Below, in pieces: positions 32,502-40,978 of a stretch of 58,598 bases of DNA. Each line of letters starts with the position of its first letter. The stretch's first letter is position 1. The notes beneath the pieces are model-generated. The model saw nothing but the letters and a program-made list of their open reading frames with translations. It had not been told where the DNA came from and did no database searches. Both the position numbers and the translations under genes were made by a program. This DNA is from Phormidium tenue FACHB-886 (lineage in GTDB: Bacteria; Cyanobacteriota; Cyanobacteriia; Elainellales; Elainellaceae), in NCBI RefSeq assembly GCF_014764505.1, contig NZ_JACXWX010000030.1, forward strand, positions 1 through 58,598, written 5' to 3'.

Positions 32502-33281
32502 TCACAAGGTTCCGGGATAAGCGCCCCCATCCAGCAACAGGTTTTGTCCCGTAATATATCCTGCTTGAGCGCTACACAAAAACGCACAAGTTTCGCCAAA
32601 CTCAACCGGATCGCCAACTCGTCTAGCTGGAGACCTGCCTTTCAGTTCCTCAAAAATTTCTTCAGCCGATCGCCCTTCTGCTTGTGCTGCAATCGCCAAA
32701 TTGGCACGGAGCCGATCGGTTTCAAATGCACCAGGCAATAGATTGTTAATCGTAACGTTGTGGCGGACGGTCTGACGGGCTAACCCTGCGACAAAGCCCG
32801 TCAGACCGCTGCGCGCACCATTGGAAAGACCCAGCGTTTCGATCGGTGCCTTGACAGCGCTAGAAGTGATGTTGACAATGCGACCAAAGCGACGGGCAAT
32901 CATGCCATCAACGGTCGCTTTGATCAAAGCGATCGGGGTCAGCATATTCGCATCGACTGCCTTGATCCAGTCCTGTCGCTCCCAGTTGCGGAAATCCCCG
33001 GGTGGAGGTCCTCCCGCATTATTGACCAGAATATCTGGAGCAGGGCAGGCAGCCAAGGCTAACGTGCGTCCGGTCTCAGTGGTAATGTCGGCAGCTACAG
33101 TCTGGACAGCCTGCCCCGTTAAAGTCTGGATCTCTGCCGCTGCCGCCAATAGAGCCTCTGACGTGCGGGCAACGATCGTCACCTTTACGCCCTCCCGTGC
33201 CAGAGACACAGCGCAGGCTTTGCCTAAGCCTTTACTCGCGGCACAAACTAATGCCTGTTTTCCAGCAATACCTAAATCCAT
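32502..33281 (-). CDS. SDR-family protein lacking the YxxxK catalytic motif
   Basis: A 259-residue short-chain dehydrogenase/reductase fold. AASKGLGKACA stands in for the TGxxxGxG cofactor motif, NNAGG is present, and the catalytic Ser lies in NITSSAVKAP. Where YxxxK is expected the sequence is LGLSN (in LGLSNGARSGLTGF), with Leu for Tyr and Asn for Lys. The C-terminal LLPGAFETDRL and ITGQNLLLDGGAYPG are normal. This subgroup resembles FabG-like proteins of unknown substrate. ATG 33281 has AGGGAAGGG directly before it and is preferred to the longer frame. It lies just downstream of the NHLP export genes, on the same strand but 160 bases away. Confidence 0.85.
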   Translation of the reverse strand: MDLGIAGKQALVCAASKGLGKACAVSLAREGVKVTIVARTSEALLAAAAEIQTLTGQAVQTVAADITTETGRTLALAACPAPDILVNNAGGPPPGDFRNWERQDWIKAVDANMLTPIALIKATVDGMIARRFGRIVNITSSAVKAPIETLGLSNGARSGLTGFVAGLARQTVRHNVTINNLLPGAFETDRLRANLAIAAQAEGRSAEEIFEELKGRSPARRVGDPVEFGETCAFLCSAQAGYITGQNLLLDGGAYPGTL

Positions 33282-33443
33282 AGACCCTTCCCTACCAAAT
33301 TCAGGCTGTGTCCTGATGCAGCCACGCCACACAACAACTTTGATTAAACCTAATAATTTGATTGTTCCTTCAACGGTGCAAAATGGAGGAGGTCAGTCAG
33401 GGTTGCGATCGACCTGAGTTGCGATCGGGCTATAAAGCCGGAG

Positions 33444-35765
33444 CTAGCTAGCTTCACTCAGAATCAGCTGCGAATAATGACCTTTTTCCTGCCATAGCGT
33501 TTCGTGGGTACCCCGCTGTACCACCTTGCCGCGATCCAATACAATGATCTCGTCGCAGTCCCGAATCGTACTCAGCCGATGCGCCACGATTAAACAAGTG
33601 CAGCCGCGTCGCCGCAGGTTTTGGTCGATAATTTTTTCGGTTTCTGCATCTAGGGCGCTAGTCGCTTCATCCATAATCACGATCGCCGGAGTATTCACCA
33701 ATGCTCTGGCAATTTCCAAGCGCTGGCGCTGTCCGCCGCTCAGATTAGCAGCGCCCTCAATCAGCGGTGCATTATATCCACCTGGAATAGAGAGAATTAC
33801 CTCATGGATGGCTGCATCCTGGCAGGCTTTTTCCAGCGTTTGGTCTGGGATTGTAGAATCCCACAGCGTTAAGTTCGCTCGAATTGTATCAGCAAATAAG
33901 AGAATATCTTGATCGACCACTGAAATCGAATCCGTTAAAACCGAACGTGGAATCTCCGCTCTGGGAATGCCATCAAAGCAGACTTCCCCTTGCCAGGGCT
34001 GGTACAGCCCTGCAACGATCTTCGCCAAAGTCGACTTCCCTGAACCGCTGCCACCCACCAGCGCCACCCGTTGCCCTGGTTTAATCACCAGATTGAAGCC
34101 TTGAATCAGCGGCGCAGCCACCCGGCTATAGCCGAAGGTGATGTCTTTTAGCTCAATATAGCCCTGCAGCCGACTAGCTGAAGCAGGACTCGCAGGCAAT
34201 GGCAAAGAATTTGCTGAAGTAGATTTTGACGGCAATGTGGCAGCGCTACCAAGCTGACTTTGTGGGGTTTCCAGCGTTGGATCGGTTGCGTTGTCTAAAA
34301 CATCATCCAGCCGCAGCAAACTCCCTTCTAGATCTTGCAGCGTACTGCCAAACCGCACCAGATTATTCACCGGACCCAGAAAACTGACTGTCAAAAGCTG
34401 AAACGCTAGCAGCATCCCAATGCTCATCGTTCCCTGAATTACCTGCCAGCCGCCAACGCTGAGCAGCGCCACAGTGCTCAGCGACATCAGCAGCGACGGC
34501 AACAGGCTCAGCTTCTGGTTGGCGAGGTTTAACTCTTGCTGGGCATTGGTTGCTTTGGTGTAGTAGCCCGCCCAGCGAGAAAAGAAATCTGACTCTAATC
34601 CAGATGCTTTTAGGGTTTCAACGCTCTGGAGCCCGGCGATCGCCACGCCATTCACCTTGCCGAAATTCTGCGCTACTTTGATGTTGGCATCAACCCGCTG
34701 GCGCGATACCCACTGCAACACCAGCACATTGGCGATCGCAAAGGAAACCACGATTAGCGTCAGCAGAACGTTGTACCGCAGCATGACAGCAGCATAGAAC
34801 ACAACCATGACTGCACTAATCAATGTAGTGGTGAGCTGCCCGGTTAAAGCAGTGGCAACGCGATCGTTAATTCGAATACGACTGCTAATTTCACCAGAAT
34901 AGCGCTGTGCATAATAGCTAACGGGTAGCTTTAGGAGATGCCAGATGAAACGGCTAGACATTGCTACCGATAACTTGATTTTTAACTTGCGCAGATACCG
35001 TAGCTGCAGCGCCGTTAATACTCCCTGAATAACCACCGTCAACAGCATCGCTCCCAGCAGGAACGGCACCCAGTCTAGCCGCTGATTAATCAAGATATTA
35101 TCCACAAATACCTGGCTGAACACCGGCACCGCCAGGTTGGGAATCACAAGCAGAAATCCAGCGACCAGGCAATAAGCCAGTGCTGCCACCGATCCCTCTA
35201 GGCGGCTTTGCAGCGATCGAATCACGCTCTTTTTCTTGCCGCCCTTGACAAACGTGGCGTTGGGTTCCATCACCAGCACGATCCCGGTATAACCCTGATC
35301 GAACTCCTCCAGCGAAAGGGTGCGGCGTCCAACTGCGGGGTCGTTGACATAAACACACACTTTGCCGCGTGCCTTACCAAATCCCTCAACGACCAAAAAA
35401 TGATCAAACTGCCAGAAGACAATATAAGGCGGACGCAGGCCCATCACACTCTGCAATCCCTTCTTAAAACCTTTGGCATTCAATCCATAGGTTTTGGCAG
35501 CCGACACCACATTTGCAGCCGAACTGCCATCCCGCGAAACGCCGCAAGCTTGGCGCAGCTCCGCAAGAGGCACAATCCGCCCATAGTATCCCAAAATCAT
35601 GCCCAACGCTGCCGCCCCGCATTCAACTGCTTCCATTTGCAGCAGCGTCGGCGTTCTAACGCGATCGGCTTTACGGCTCCAAACTTTCTGCCAGCGCTGT
35701 TGCAAGTTTTCCCACGAGGTTTTCCACGGCATTTCCCACGCGGTTTTAAGTGAAGGCTTCAACAT
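33444..35765 (-). CDS. NHLP/NHLM-type peptidase-C39 ABC exporter
   Basis: A 773-residue exporter. The C39 protease domain (residues about 38-165) has Cys49 in MEAVECGAAALG, His122 in FDHFLVV and Asp142 in NDPAVG, the triad that cuts double-glycine leaders. Six membrane helices follow (about 210-480), then an ATPase with VGGSGSGKST (Walker A), LSGGQRQRLE and IVMDEATSALD. It matches the NHLM_micro_ABC1 type used for ribosomal peptides with nitrile-hydratase-like leaders. The start lies 5 bases after the stop of the membrane-fusion gene. The usual second ABC (ABC2) is not present and no precursor peptide was recognised in the flanks. Confidence 0.88.
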   Translation of the reverse strand: MLKPSLKTAWEMPWKTSWENLQQRWQKVWSRKADRVRTPTLLQMEAVECGAAALGMILGYYGRIVPLAELRQACGVSRDGSSAANVVSAAKTYGLNAKGFKKGLQSVMGLRPPYIVFWQFDHFLVVEGFGKARGKVCVYVNDPAVGRRTLSLEEFDQGYTGIVLVMEPNATFVKGGKKKSVIRSLQSRLEGSVAALAYCLVAGFLLVIPNLAVPVFSQVFVDNILINQRLDWVPFLLGAMLLTVVIQGVLTALQLRYLRKLKIKLSVAMSSRFIWHLLKLPVSYYAQRYSGEISSRIRINDRVATALTGQLTTTLISAVMVVFYAAVMLRYNVLLTLIVVSFAIANVLVLQWVSRQRVDANIKVAQNFGKVNGVAIAGLQSVETLKASGLESDFFSRWAGYYTKATNAQQELNLANQKLSLLPSLLMSLSTVALLSVGGWQVIQGTMSIGMLLAFQLLTVSFLGPVNNLVRFGSTLQDLEGSLLRLDDVLDNATDPTLETPQSQLGSAATLPSKSTSANSLPLPASPASASRLQGYIELKDITFGYSRVAAPLIQGFNLVIKPGQRVALVGGSGSGKSTLAKIVAGLYQPWQGEVCFDGIPRAEIPRSVLTDSISVVDQDILLFADTIRANLTLWDSTIPDQTLEKACQDAAIHEVILSIPGGYNAPLIEGAANLSGGQRQRLEIARALVNTPAIVIMDEATSALDAETEKIIDQNLRRRGCTCLIVAHRLSTIRDCDEIIVLDRGKVVQRGTHETLWQEKGHYSQLILSEAS

Positions 35766-35770
35766 AAGGC

Positions 35771-36385
35771 TTACTTCAGGAAAGGAAAGATGAAGCTAAT
35801 CGGCGCACGTTCGCTTAGCACAACTTTGGTATCCGTCGGGATTTCGCTGACTAGTTTCTCGTCAGGACCTTTTGACATAGACCATTGATAGCCGCTGGTT
35901 GTAGTGGGATCAGGCTTGAGCTGGGCGATTACTTCAATTGAAGCTGGTGTATACACGAGTGCTGCCAGCTCTGGGTTGCCGTTCGCCCGCTTCAGCGCTG
36001 CTGCTTGCGTGACCGGCAGCGACGAGACTTCTGTAACTGTTGCCTCTAGCCCGCCAAATTCCTGATAGTTCGCCGTCTCAGGGCTGATCAAAATCCGATC
36101 GCCCGGCTGGATCTGTTTGCCCTCAGCAATGGGGAAATAGCTGACGCTAATTAGCGGATTGGGTGGAGTGGCATTTTGGACGAGCAGCCCTTTTGCCTCA
36201 ACAAAAACCGGAATCCGCCCTACCACGCTCCAGATCAGCGACAAAGCAACCAGAAAGCCGATCGACGCCAGCGGCAACCAGTCCTTTAGATTAACGACTT
36301 GCATTAGCTGATCCAACTGTTCAGGCGATGCAATTTGCTCTAGTGCCTCTGGTCGGAATAGGCTAGAATCTCGTTCGTTTGCCAT
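35771..36385 (-). CDS. NHLP-type secretion protein, short HlyD-like
   Basis: A 204-residue membrane-fusion-type protein. FRPEALEQIASPEQLDQLMQ at the N-terminus is a signature of NHLM bacteriocin-system secretion proteins. One membrane helix follows (about residues 37-52, LASIGFLVALSLIWSVVG), then a lipoyl/HlyD-like beta domain (GKQIQPGDRILISPE). The long coiled coil of classical HlyD is absent, as expected for this subfamily. It should link the C39-ABC exporter to the cell envelope. It sits between the cNMP-domain gene and the exporter gene, with spacing of 51 and 5 bases. Confidence 0.82.
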   Translation of the reverse strand: MANERDSSLFRPEALEQIASPEQLDQLMQVVNLKDWLPLASIGFLVALSLIWSVVGRIPVFVEAKGLLVQNATPPNPLISVSYFPIAEGKQIQPGDRILISPETANYQEFGGLEATVTEVSSLPVTQAAALKRANGNPELAALVYTPASIEVIAQLKPDPTTTSGYQWSMSKGPDEKLVSEIPTDTKVVLSERAPISFIFPFLK

Positions 36386-36436
36386 GGTTTCAACCTTTGA
36401 TGCCTAGTCGTATGCTCGATCTTTCCATTTCAATCG

Positions 36437-37492
36437 TTATGCTCGATCCTTTACGCCTAACTGCTGCAACATCCAATTAAATCTGGCTCTTGCCAACGAC
36501 AATTGCTGCAGCGCTTGAATATCCAATTCCCCTTCGTATTCCGATTCATCGCAGAGGCTGCACCCTGGTTCATACTCCTTGCCGCTGCTCCCCAAACGGC
36601 TCAGGATCTGGAATAGCCGTTCTGCCGTTAGGCTTGCCAGCGCTTGGTAAAAGCGGGAAGCAAATCCTACATCCTGCTGAAGCTTAGGCATCAAGGCAGG
36701 GATCGGAATAGACAGCACTCGTGTTTCTTGAGTTGCCTTTAGCCGATATAGGTTAGGGGTCATGTCTAGGAAAGCCGTTACGCCCAAAACTTCACCGGGC
36801 AACGCTTGAGCAATGGTGCGGGGCTGGCTGCTTCGGGGTGTGCCAAATGCCAAGGCTAAGGCACTGCGCTTTTCTTCACAGATCGACAACGACAGGCTAC
36901 CCTGAAGCACAATATCCAAAGCGTCTAGCGGTTGCCCTTCGCGGATATAAACTTCATCTGCTCTGAGTCGTTTCACACTGCCTGCACCCGTCATCCAGCA
37001 CATATCGCTGTCATGCAAACAGCTAAACACCGAAAGGATTGCCTTCGTCATCACCAAATCTGACTGAGCCGTAGCTCCTTTAGGCAGCTCTGAGGTGATT
37101 TGCCACTGTTTGCGAGAGAGCAACATAGCGATGGCACGGTAGAAGCGGGCACTAAAGCCAGCATCCTGTCTTAGCTTCTCTGCTAAGGGTTCGGGGGGAA
37201 TCGATAGAACCAATGACGGCTTTAGCGCTGTGACTGCAAACGCGAGGGAAGGGCGGCTAAGCAGAAAAAACAGCCCAAACACATCTCCGCTGCAGTAGGT
37301 TGCCAAGGGTTGCTTGAGGCTGCCGGATTCGGTGAATAACCCAAATTCGCCATCTAGAATCAGATGGAACGCACCTAGATCGGCATCTGCCTCTAAAAGA
37401 TGTTTGCCCGCTGTAACTTCAAGTCTGCGCCCCGTCTCTGTCATCCAATCGATGTCACTGCTGCTCAGCTCTCTCAATATAATTTCTGTCAT
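36437..37492 (-). CDS. Double cNMP-binding-domain protein of a peptide export cluster
   Basis: A 351-residue protein with two cyclic-nucleotide-binding jellyrolls (about residues 20-110, HLILDGEFGLFTESG, and 170-270, EVYIREGQPLDALDIVLQGS). Each is followed by a repeated helical segment (QDAGFSARFYRAIAMLLS, QDVGFASRFYQALASLTA). There is no DNA-binding domain. This arrangement is that of the bacteriocin-type transport-associated family (cyc_nuc_ocin) found beside NHLM exporters. Its role is unknown and may be regulation of export. ATG 37492 is preferred to the open frame at 37534. It is the first of the three-gene set. Confidence 0.82.
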   Translation of the reverse strand: MTEIILRELSSSDIDWMTETGRRLEVTAGKHLLEADADLGAFHLILDGEFGLFTESGSLKQPLATYCSGDVFGLFFLLSRPSLAFAVTALKPSLVLSIPPEPLAEKLRQDAGFSARFYRAIAMLLSRKQWQITSELPKGATAQSDLVMTKAILSVFSCLHDSDMCWMTGAGSVKRLRADEVYIREGQPLDALDIVLQGSLSLSICEEKRSALALAFGTPRSSQPRTIAQALPGEVLGVTAFLDMTPNLYRLKATQETRVLSIPIPALMPKLQQDVGFASRFYQALASLTAERLFQILSRLGSSGKEYEPGCSLCDESEYEGELDIQALQQLSLARARFNWMLQQLGVKDRA

Positions 37493-37868
37493 AATCTTGC
37501 CTTGATTCCAACGGGTAATGCCAGTGCTGCTCACGTTTTGCTATTTTGAGCCCATAGGTGAAGCGTTTCATAAACAGCTTGCTATTGCGATCGGCAAGCT
37601 AATGCAGTAAATCCGTAGAGGTGCAATAAACGAAAACTACGATGACAGCTTCAAGGAAGGGAAATGCGAATTGTAGGAAGCGAAGTAATGCAGGTACGGA
37701 CGCAGTCACTCAGATAATATCTTAAGCCTCTTGGTGTGGCAATGTACTTGCAGTTAATTTGGGTTATCATCCAGCGTTTCTAAAGCCCTTAACCAGTTTG
37801 GAAGCTCAACCTTGCCCCGCTTCAGATCGGAATTTAAGGAAAACTTTCTAATCAAAAGAAGCAATCTC
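37493..37868. other. Intergenic upstream of the export genes
   Basis: Likely promoter region of the three-gene export set. A minus-strand frame ending at 37754 (…RGKVELPNWLRALETLDDNPN-type tail) partly overlaps the next small gene in another frame and is not accepted. No double-glycine precursor with a ribosome-binding site was recognised. Confidence 0.35.
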
Positions 37869-38111
37869 TTATCGGTAGGGATCGGCGGGCAAGAGATTGG
37901 AGATTGTTTCTCCGGCTGAACTAACTGCATGAGCAAACCAGATGTAATAGCCGAGCCGGGCATAATGAGTGTGCCACTCTTTAGCGCACTCTTTGGCATC
38001 CTCTAGCGTGAATAACGGCTCATGAGGAGAATCGTACTTAGTAGTATGAATTTCAGACTCGTGGCTCTGCTTTGTGCCCCGATGAAGGCCGATGTGCAGT
38101 TTCCAAGACAT
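37869..38111 (-). CDS. Small conserved-looking hypothetical protein
   Basis: An 80-residue frame starting MSWKLHIGLHRGTKQ, with KYDSPHEPLFTLEDAKECAK and HYARLGYYIWFAHAVSSAGE. The composition and pattern (short strands, one helix) look like a folded domain often seen as a small hypothetical in cyanobacteria, but I cannot name it. The ribosome-binding site is weak. It lies 377 bases upstream of the export set, in the same direction, and shows no leader or GG processing motif, so it is not an obvious precursor. Confidence 0.5.
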   Translation of the reverse strand: MSWKLHIGLHRGTKQSHESEIHTTKYDSPHEPLFTLEDAKECAKEWHTHYARLGYYIWFAHAVSSAGETISNLLPADPYR

Positions 38112-38366
38112 ATAAGAAGTAGGGCTTAAGGGGAGTAGGGCAATTCACATTTCATTACTCAACTATATACGATGCGATCAACCGCTATAGATGCTGCTGT
38201 TGCTGGCTCAGTTCACCCACTTTATCCAGTTCTGCAGCAGGTTTCCCTTGAACAAACTACAAATTATCTTTTGAAAACCGTACAAAGCATGGTTTTCAAA
38301 AAAGTTTTGTTTCAGCGCAAAGCGTTGTAAACGTTTGCAAAACCTATTGCATTCGCTAAATCGTAG

Positions 38367-38397
38367 TGAAGGAGCGGCGCATTGCGCCGCTCCTTCA
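38367..38397 (-). terminator. Strong GC-rich hairpin downstream of futA
   Basis: TGAAGGAGCGGCGCA (38367-38381) and its exact complement (38383-38397) are separated by one base, a perfect 31-bp palindrome. It lies about 60 bases after the futA stop codon. There is no T-run on either side, so it may stop transcription weakly or protect the mRNA 3' end. It could also be a dispersed palindromic repeat. Confidence 0.5.
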
Positions 38398-38448
38398 TAT
38401 CAATGCCTAGCCTTCATATCAATGCCTAGCCTTCACATCAATGCCTAG
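38392..38448. repeat. Three 19-bp tandem repeats
   Basis: CCTTCATATCAATGCCTAG occurs at 38392-38410 and 38411-38429, and with one change at 38430-38448. The first unit overlaps the right end of the palindrome. The array directly follows the futA coding region. Confidence 0.85.
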
Positions 38449-38455
38449 CCAGGAT

Positions 38456-39517
38456 CTACTTCCACCCTGCACGATCCATAAGCTGCAGCGCTTCCAAATT
38501 GTTGCGCCCAAAGATCGCTGCATTCAACGGGTCTTCTTTAAACTGACCAAATTCAGCCACTACCTCGTTAACCTGCACTCCTTGCACCACTGGATATTCG
38601 TTATTCCCCAGCGCAAAAATTTCTTGGGCTTCTGGGCTTGCCAAATGCTCTAAGAACCGGATTGCTGCTTCTTGATTTCGAGAAGTCTTCAAGATACCGC
38701 CACCGCTGATATTCACGTGAGTACCGCGATCGCGCTGGTTGGGGAAGAATACGCCAATTTGCTGAGCAGCGGCTTTCTCTTCTGGCTTCTCGGAGTTAAT
38801 TAACCGCGCCAAGTAGTAGGTATTGGAAAGGGCAATGTCTCCCAGCCCGGCGGCAACTGCCAAGATCTGGGGTGTATCGCCTCCTTCGGGCGGACGAGCA
38901 AAATTGGCAACCAAGCCACGTGCCCATTCTTCTGTTTCTTGAGCGCCATGTGCTGCTAAAATTGCGCCTGTCAGCGATTGATTATACACATTTGTTGAAG
39001 ATCGCACTAGAAGCCGACCGCGCCACTTGGGATCTGCCAGCCCTTCATACGTCGAAAGTTCTGCCGGGTTCACCCGGTCTTTGTGGTACATGATGACCCG
39101 TGCGCGCTTGGAGAACCCAAACCACTGTCCTTCAGGATGGCGCAAGTTCTCAGGAATGGCGCTCGTCAGCGCTGCAGACGTAACGGGTAACAGCAGGTTT
39201 TGCTGTTCAGCACGCCACAGCCGTCCCGCATCAACGGTAATCAGTACATCAGCAGGGCTATTGGCTCCTTCACTTTGAATCCGCTCGATCAGCTGATCGG
39301 CTTCAGCTTCTACCAGCCTCACCTGAATACCTGTCTTGTCGCTGAAACTTTGATACAAAGCGTTGTCAGTGTCGTAGTGCCTAGCAGAATAGAGATTAAG
39401 GACACCCGCGCTGGGAGTTTGCTGCGCCATGCTGGGAGCCGTGCGACCGAATTGGTTCAGCGCAGTTACAGCGGCTGCTGTTCCCGTCGCCATAAAAACA
39501 CGCCGACTAAATTTCAT
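38456..39517 (-). CDS. futA: Ferric iron ABC transporter substrate-binding protein
   Basis: A 353-residue extracytoplasmic solute-binding protein. The N-terminal [17 protein letters not shown] is a twin-arginine (Tat) signal. The mature part begins near [18 protein letters not shown], a motif of FutA-type Fe(III) binders, and continues with [16 protein letters not shown] and [14 protein letters not shown], whose tyrosines typically ligate iron. It should deliver ferric iron to the FutBC permease. AAGGAG lies about 10 bases before ATG 39517. The permease and ATPase genes are not in the window, as is common for cyanobacterial futA. Tandem repeats and a hairpin follow the gene. Confidence 0.9.
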   Translation of the reverse strand: MKFSRRVFMATGTAAAVTALNQFGRTAPSMAQQTPSAGVLNLYSARHYDTDNALYQSFSDKTGIQVRLVEAEADQLIERIQSEGANSPADVLITVDAGRLWRAEQQNLLLPVTSAALTSAIPENLRHPEGQWFGFSKRARVIMYHKDRVNPAELSTYEGLADPKWRGRLLVRSSTNVYNQSLTGAILAAHGAQETEEWARGLVANFARPPEGGDTPQILAVAAGLGDIALSNTYYLARLINSEKPEEKAAAQQIGVFFPNQRDRGTHVNISGGGILKTSRNQEAAIRFLEHLASPEAQEIFALGNNEYPVVQGVQVNEVVAEFGQFKEDPLNAAIFGRNNLEALQLMDRAGWK

Positions 39518-40008
39518 TGCTAATGTTGCTCCTTAGATATTTTGTGTCAAAGGGTAATGTTTCAAGTGTGTTGGTGTGGATCTGACAAGGGAGCGTACCT
39601 TTCTAAACCCTCGCATTGAAACTGTAAACACAGAAAAACTAGCCTCTAGTGAGGCTCGTGCCGCTCCGACTTTGCTGATTAGGGCTTTGTGACCAGGCTT
39701 GAGTGACTCAAGCTGAGCCACTACTTTGAACCACTCTAAAGAGTGCAGTAAAGAGGTACAGCCTCAACTGGTAAGGTATTATACCGCTAATGCAACTCTT
39801 TCCTAACAAACAGAATTTACTTTTTATAGGGTTGCCAACCGTTGCCTTTAGAGCAAGCCGATCGCGCTCACTTTTGACGACTGAATGGTAGAATTTCTGA
39901 GGCTTTAGGCGCAAGCCGCAGTGTATTAAAGAAGCGCGAGGTTGATTCTATATCTAGAATATTTTTTAATAGTGTGTTTTTAATAGTGTGAATTTGACCT
40001 AGAACAAC
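39518..40008. other. Intergenic between divergent genes
   Basis: The futA promoter and the leader of the TonB-like gene must lie here. A small stem AGCCTC/GAGGCT occurs at 39641-39656. Two short minus-strand frames (39533-39721, 39708-39914) have no ribosome-binding site or family resemblance and were not accepted. Confidence 0.35.
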
Positions 40009-40821
40009 ATGGCAAAGGACGTGGCAAAGGACAAAGCAGCCAGACTGCCAGAAAGGCGATCGACTGCGACAAGCAGGGTAAACCCCTTGAAGGGATTGCG
40101 ATCGCCTTGGTTAGCTATCTCGGTTGCTCTGCACAGTTTAGTGCTGGTGCTGCCGCTGCTGCCGCAGTCTTCCTCCGAGATCCCGCAGGAGCAAGTCGTC
40201 AAGCTTACTGATTTACCAGAACTCAGCGATGCCGAGCGCCGCAAGCCTGCCGTATCCTCGCCAACTCCTGCCCCTAGCGCTCCCCCTCCCAGCCCTAGCC
40301 TCCAGCCTTCTGCATCCCCATTGCCCCGGCGTGTCTTTGCACCTGTACCTGTAGTTCCTTCCGCGCCGCTCCCTGCCGCTAGCGTCCCTCCGCCTGCGGC
40401 TACGCCTACCCCCACGCCCCCGCCTTCGCCTACTCCGACGCCTTCGTTTACTCCGACGCCTTCGCCTGTTGTTAGCCCTACCCCTACGCCCACGCCTACC
40501 CCTGCTGCCGATCCTCTGACCAATTTTCCGCATGTTTCCAATGCGCAAGTTGGTTGCAATGACTCCGAGCGCTGCTGGCAAACGCCCGATACGCAATGGA
40601 GAGCGATCGCCGATACTATTCAGCAAAACCTGCAGGACAAAGGCTATGCCCTTGAAGAAGTCCCATTGGCAGAAGAGGCAGGGCGGCGAGTTTATCGAGT
40701 CGTTAAGGCAGGCGAACCGCCTTACTATCTCAACTTCATTTCAACGACTGAAGGAACTGCTTACCTATTTACCGATGAACCCATGACGCTGGCAGAAATG
40801 GATACTGTAGCGGGACTGTAA
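40009..40821 (+). CDS. TonB-like proline-rich membrane-anchored protein
   Basis: A 270-residue protein with a cytoplasmic basic N-terminus, one membrane helix at about residues 33-50 (WLAISVALHSLVLVLPLL, as in TonB), and a long proline/serine/threonine-rich linker (residues about 80-170, tandem P-T-P and P-S-P). A C-terminal domain of about 90 residues holds a Cys pair (GCNDSERCWQ) and KGYALEEVPLAEEAGRRVYR. The layout is like TonB, but the C-terminal domain is not the classical TonB fold, so the partner is unknown. It may span the periplasm to act on outer-membrane or wall components. The gene next to futA transcribed the other way fits a link to uptake, which is only suggestive. Confidence 0.7.
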   Translation: MAKDVAKDKAARLPERRSTATSRVNPLKGLRSPWLAISVALHSLVLVLPLLPQSSSEIPQEQVVKLTDLPELSDAERRKPAVSSPTPAPSAPPPSPSLQPSASPLPRRVFAPVPVVPSAPLPAASVPPPAATPTPTPPPSPTPTPSFTPTPSPVVSPTPTPTPTPAADPLTNFPHVSNAQVGCNDSERCWQTPDTQWRAIADTIQQNLQDKGYALEEVPLAEEAGRRVYRVVKAGEPPYYLNFISTTEGTAYLFTDEPMTLAEMDTVAGL

Positions 40822-40943
40822 GTAGATAGATAGCAGTGAGGAAAACCGCCTCAATTTGGCATGGCTTTCCCCTCGCGCAAGCCCTACCTTAGATGGGGTG
40901 AGATCCGCTCTTGGGGAGGGTTTCTGCCTTGCTCAAAGTTAGT

Positions 40944-40967
40944 CACACTAGAGATATCCCTAGTGTG
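40944..40967. promoter_or_regulatory. 24-bp near-perfect palindrome at the SPL gene start
   Basis: CACACTAG (40944-40951) and CTAGTGTG (40960-40967) flank a spacer that contains the palindrome GATATC, leaving one mismatched pair. The right arm touches the GGAG ribosome-binding site of the radical SAM gene starting at 40979. It could be a repressor operator or an RNA hairpin that masks the ribosome-binding site. Confidence 0.6.
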
Positions 40968-40978
40968 GAGAACCGATT

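Larger units (their letters stand above)
38112..38455. other. Intergenic with hairpin and tandem repeats
   Basis: Contains the 31-bp palindrome and the three 19-bp repeats listed separately, both after the 3' end of the FutA gene. No gene was recognised in 38112-38366. Confidence 0.5.

Noticed and set aside
38392-38448. CRISPR-like array
   Set aside because: The 19-bp units are directly adjacent without spacers and there are only three; no cas genes are present.
39533-39914. Two short minus-strand frames upstream of futA
   Set aside because: No ribosome-binding sites, no recognisable domains, and they overlap each other at their ends.
40213-40626. Arg-rich minus-strand frame and Gly-rich frame opposite the TonB-like gene
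   Set aside because: They are shadows of the proline-rich linker codons of the plus-strand gene.
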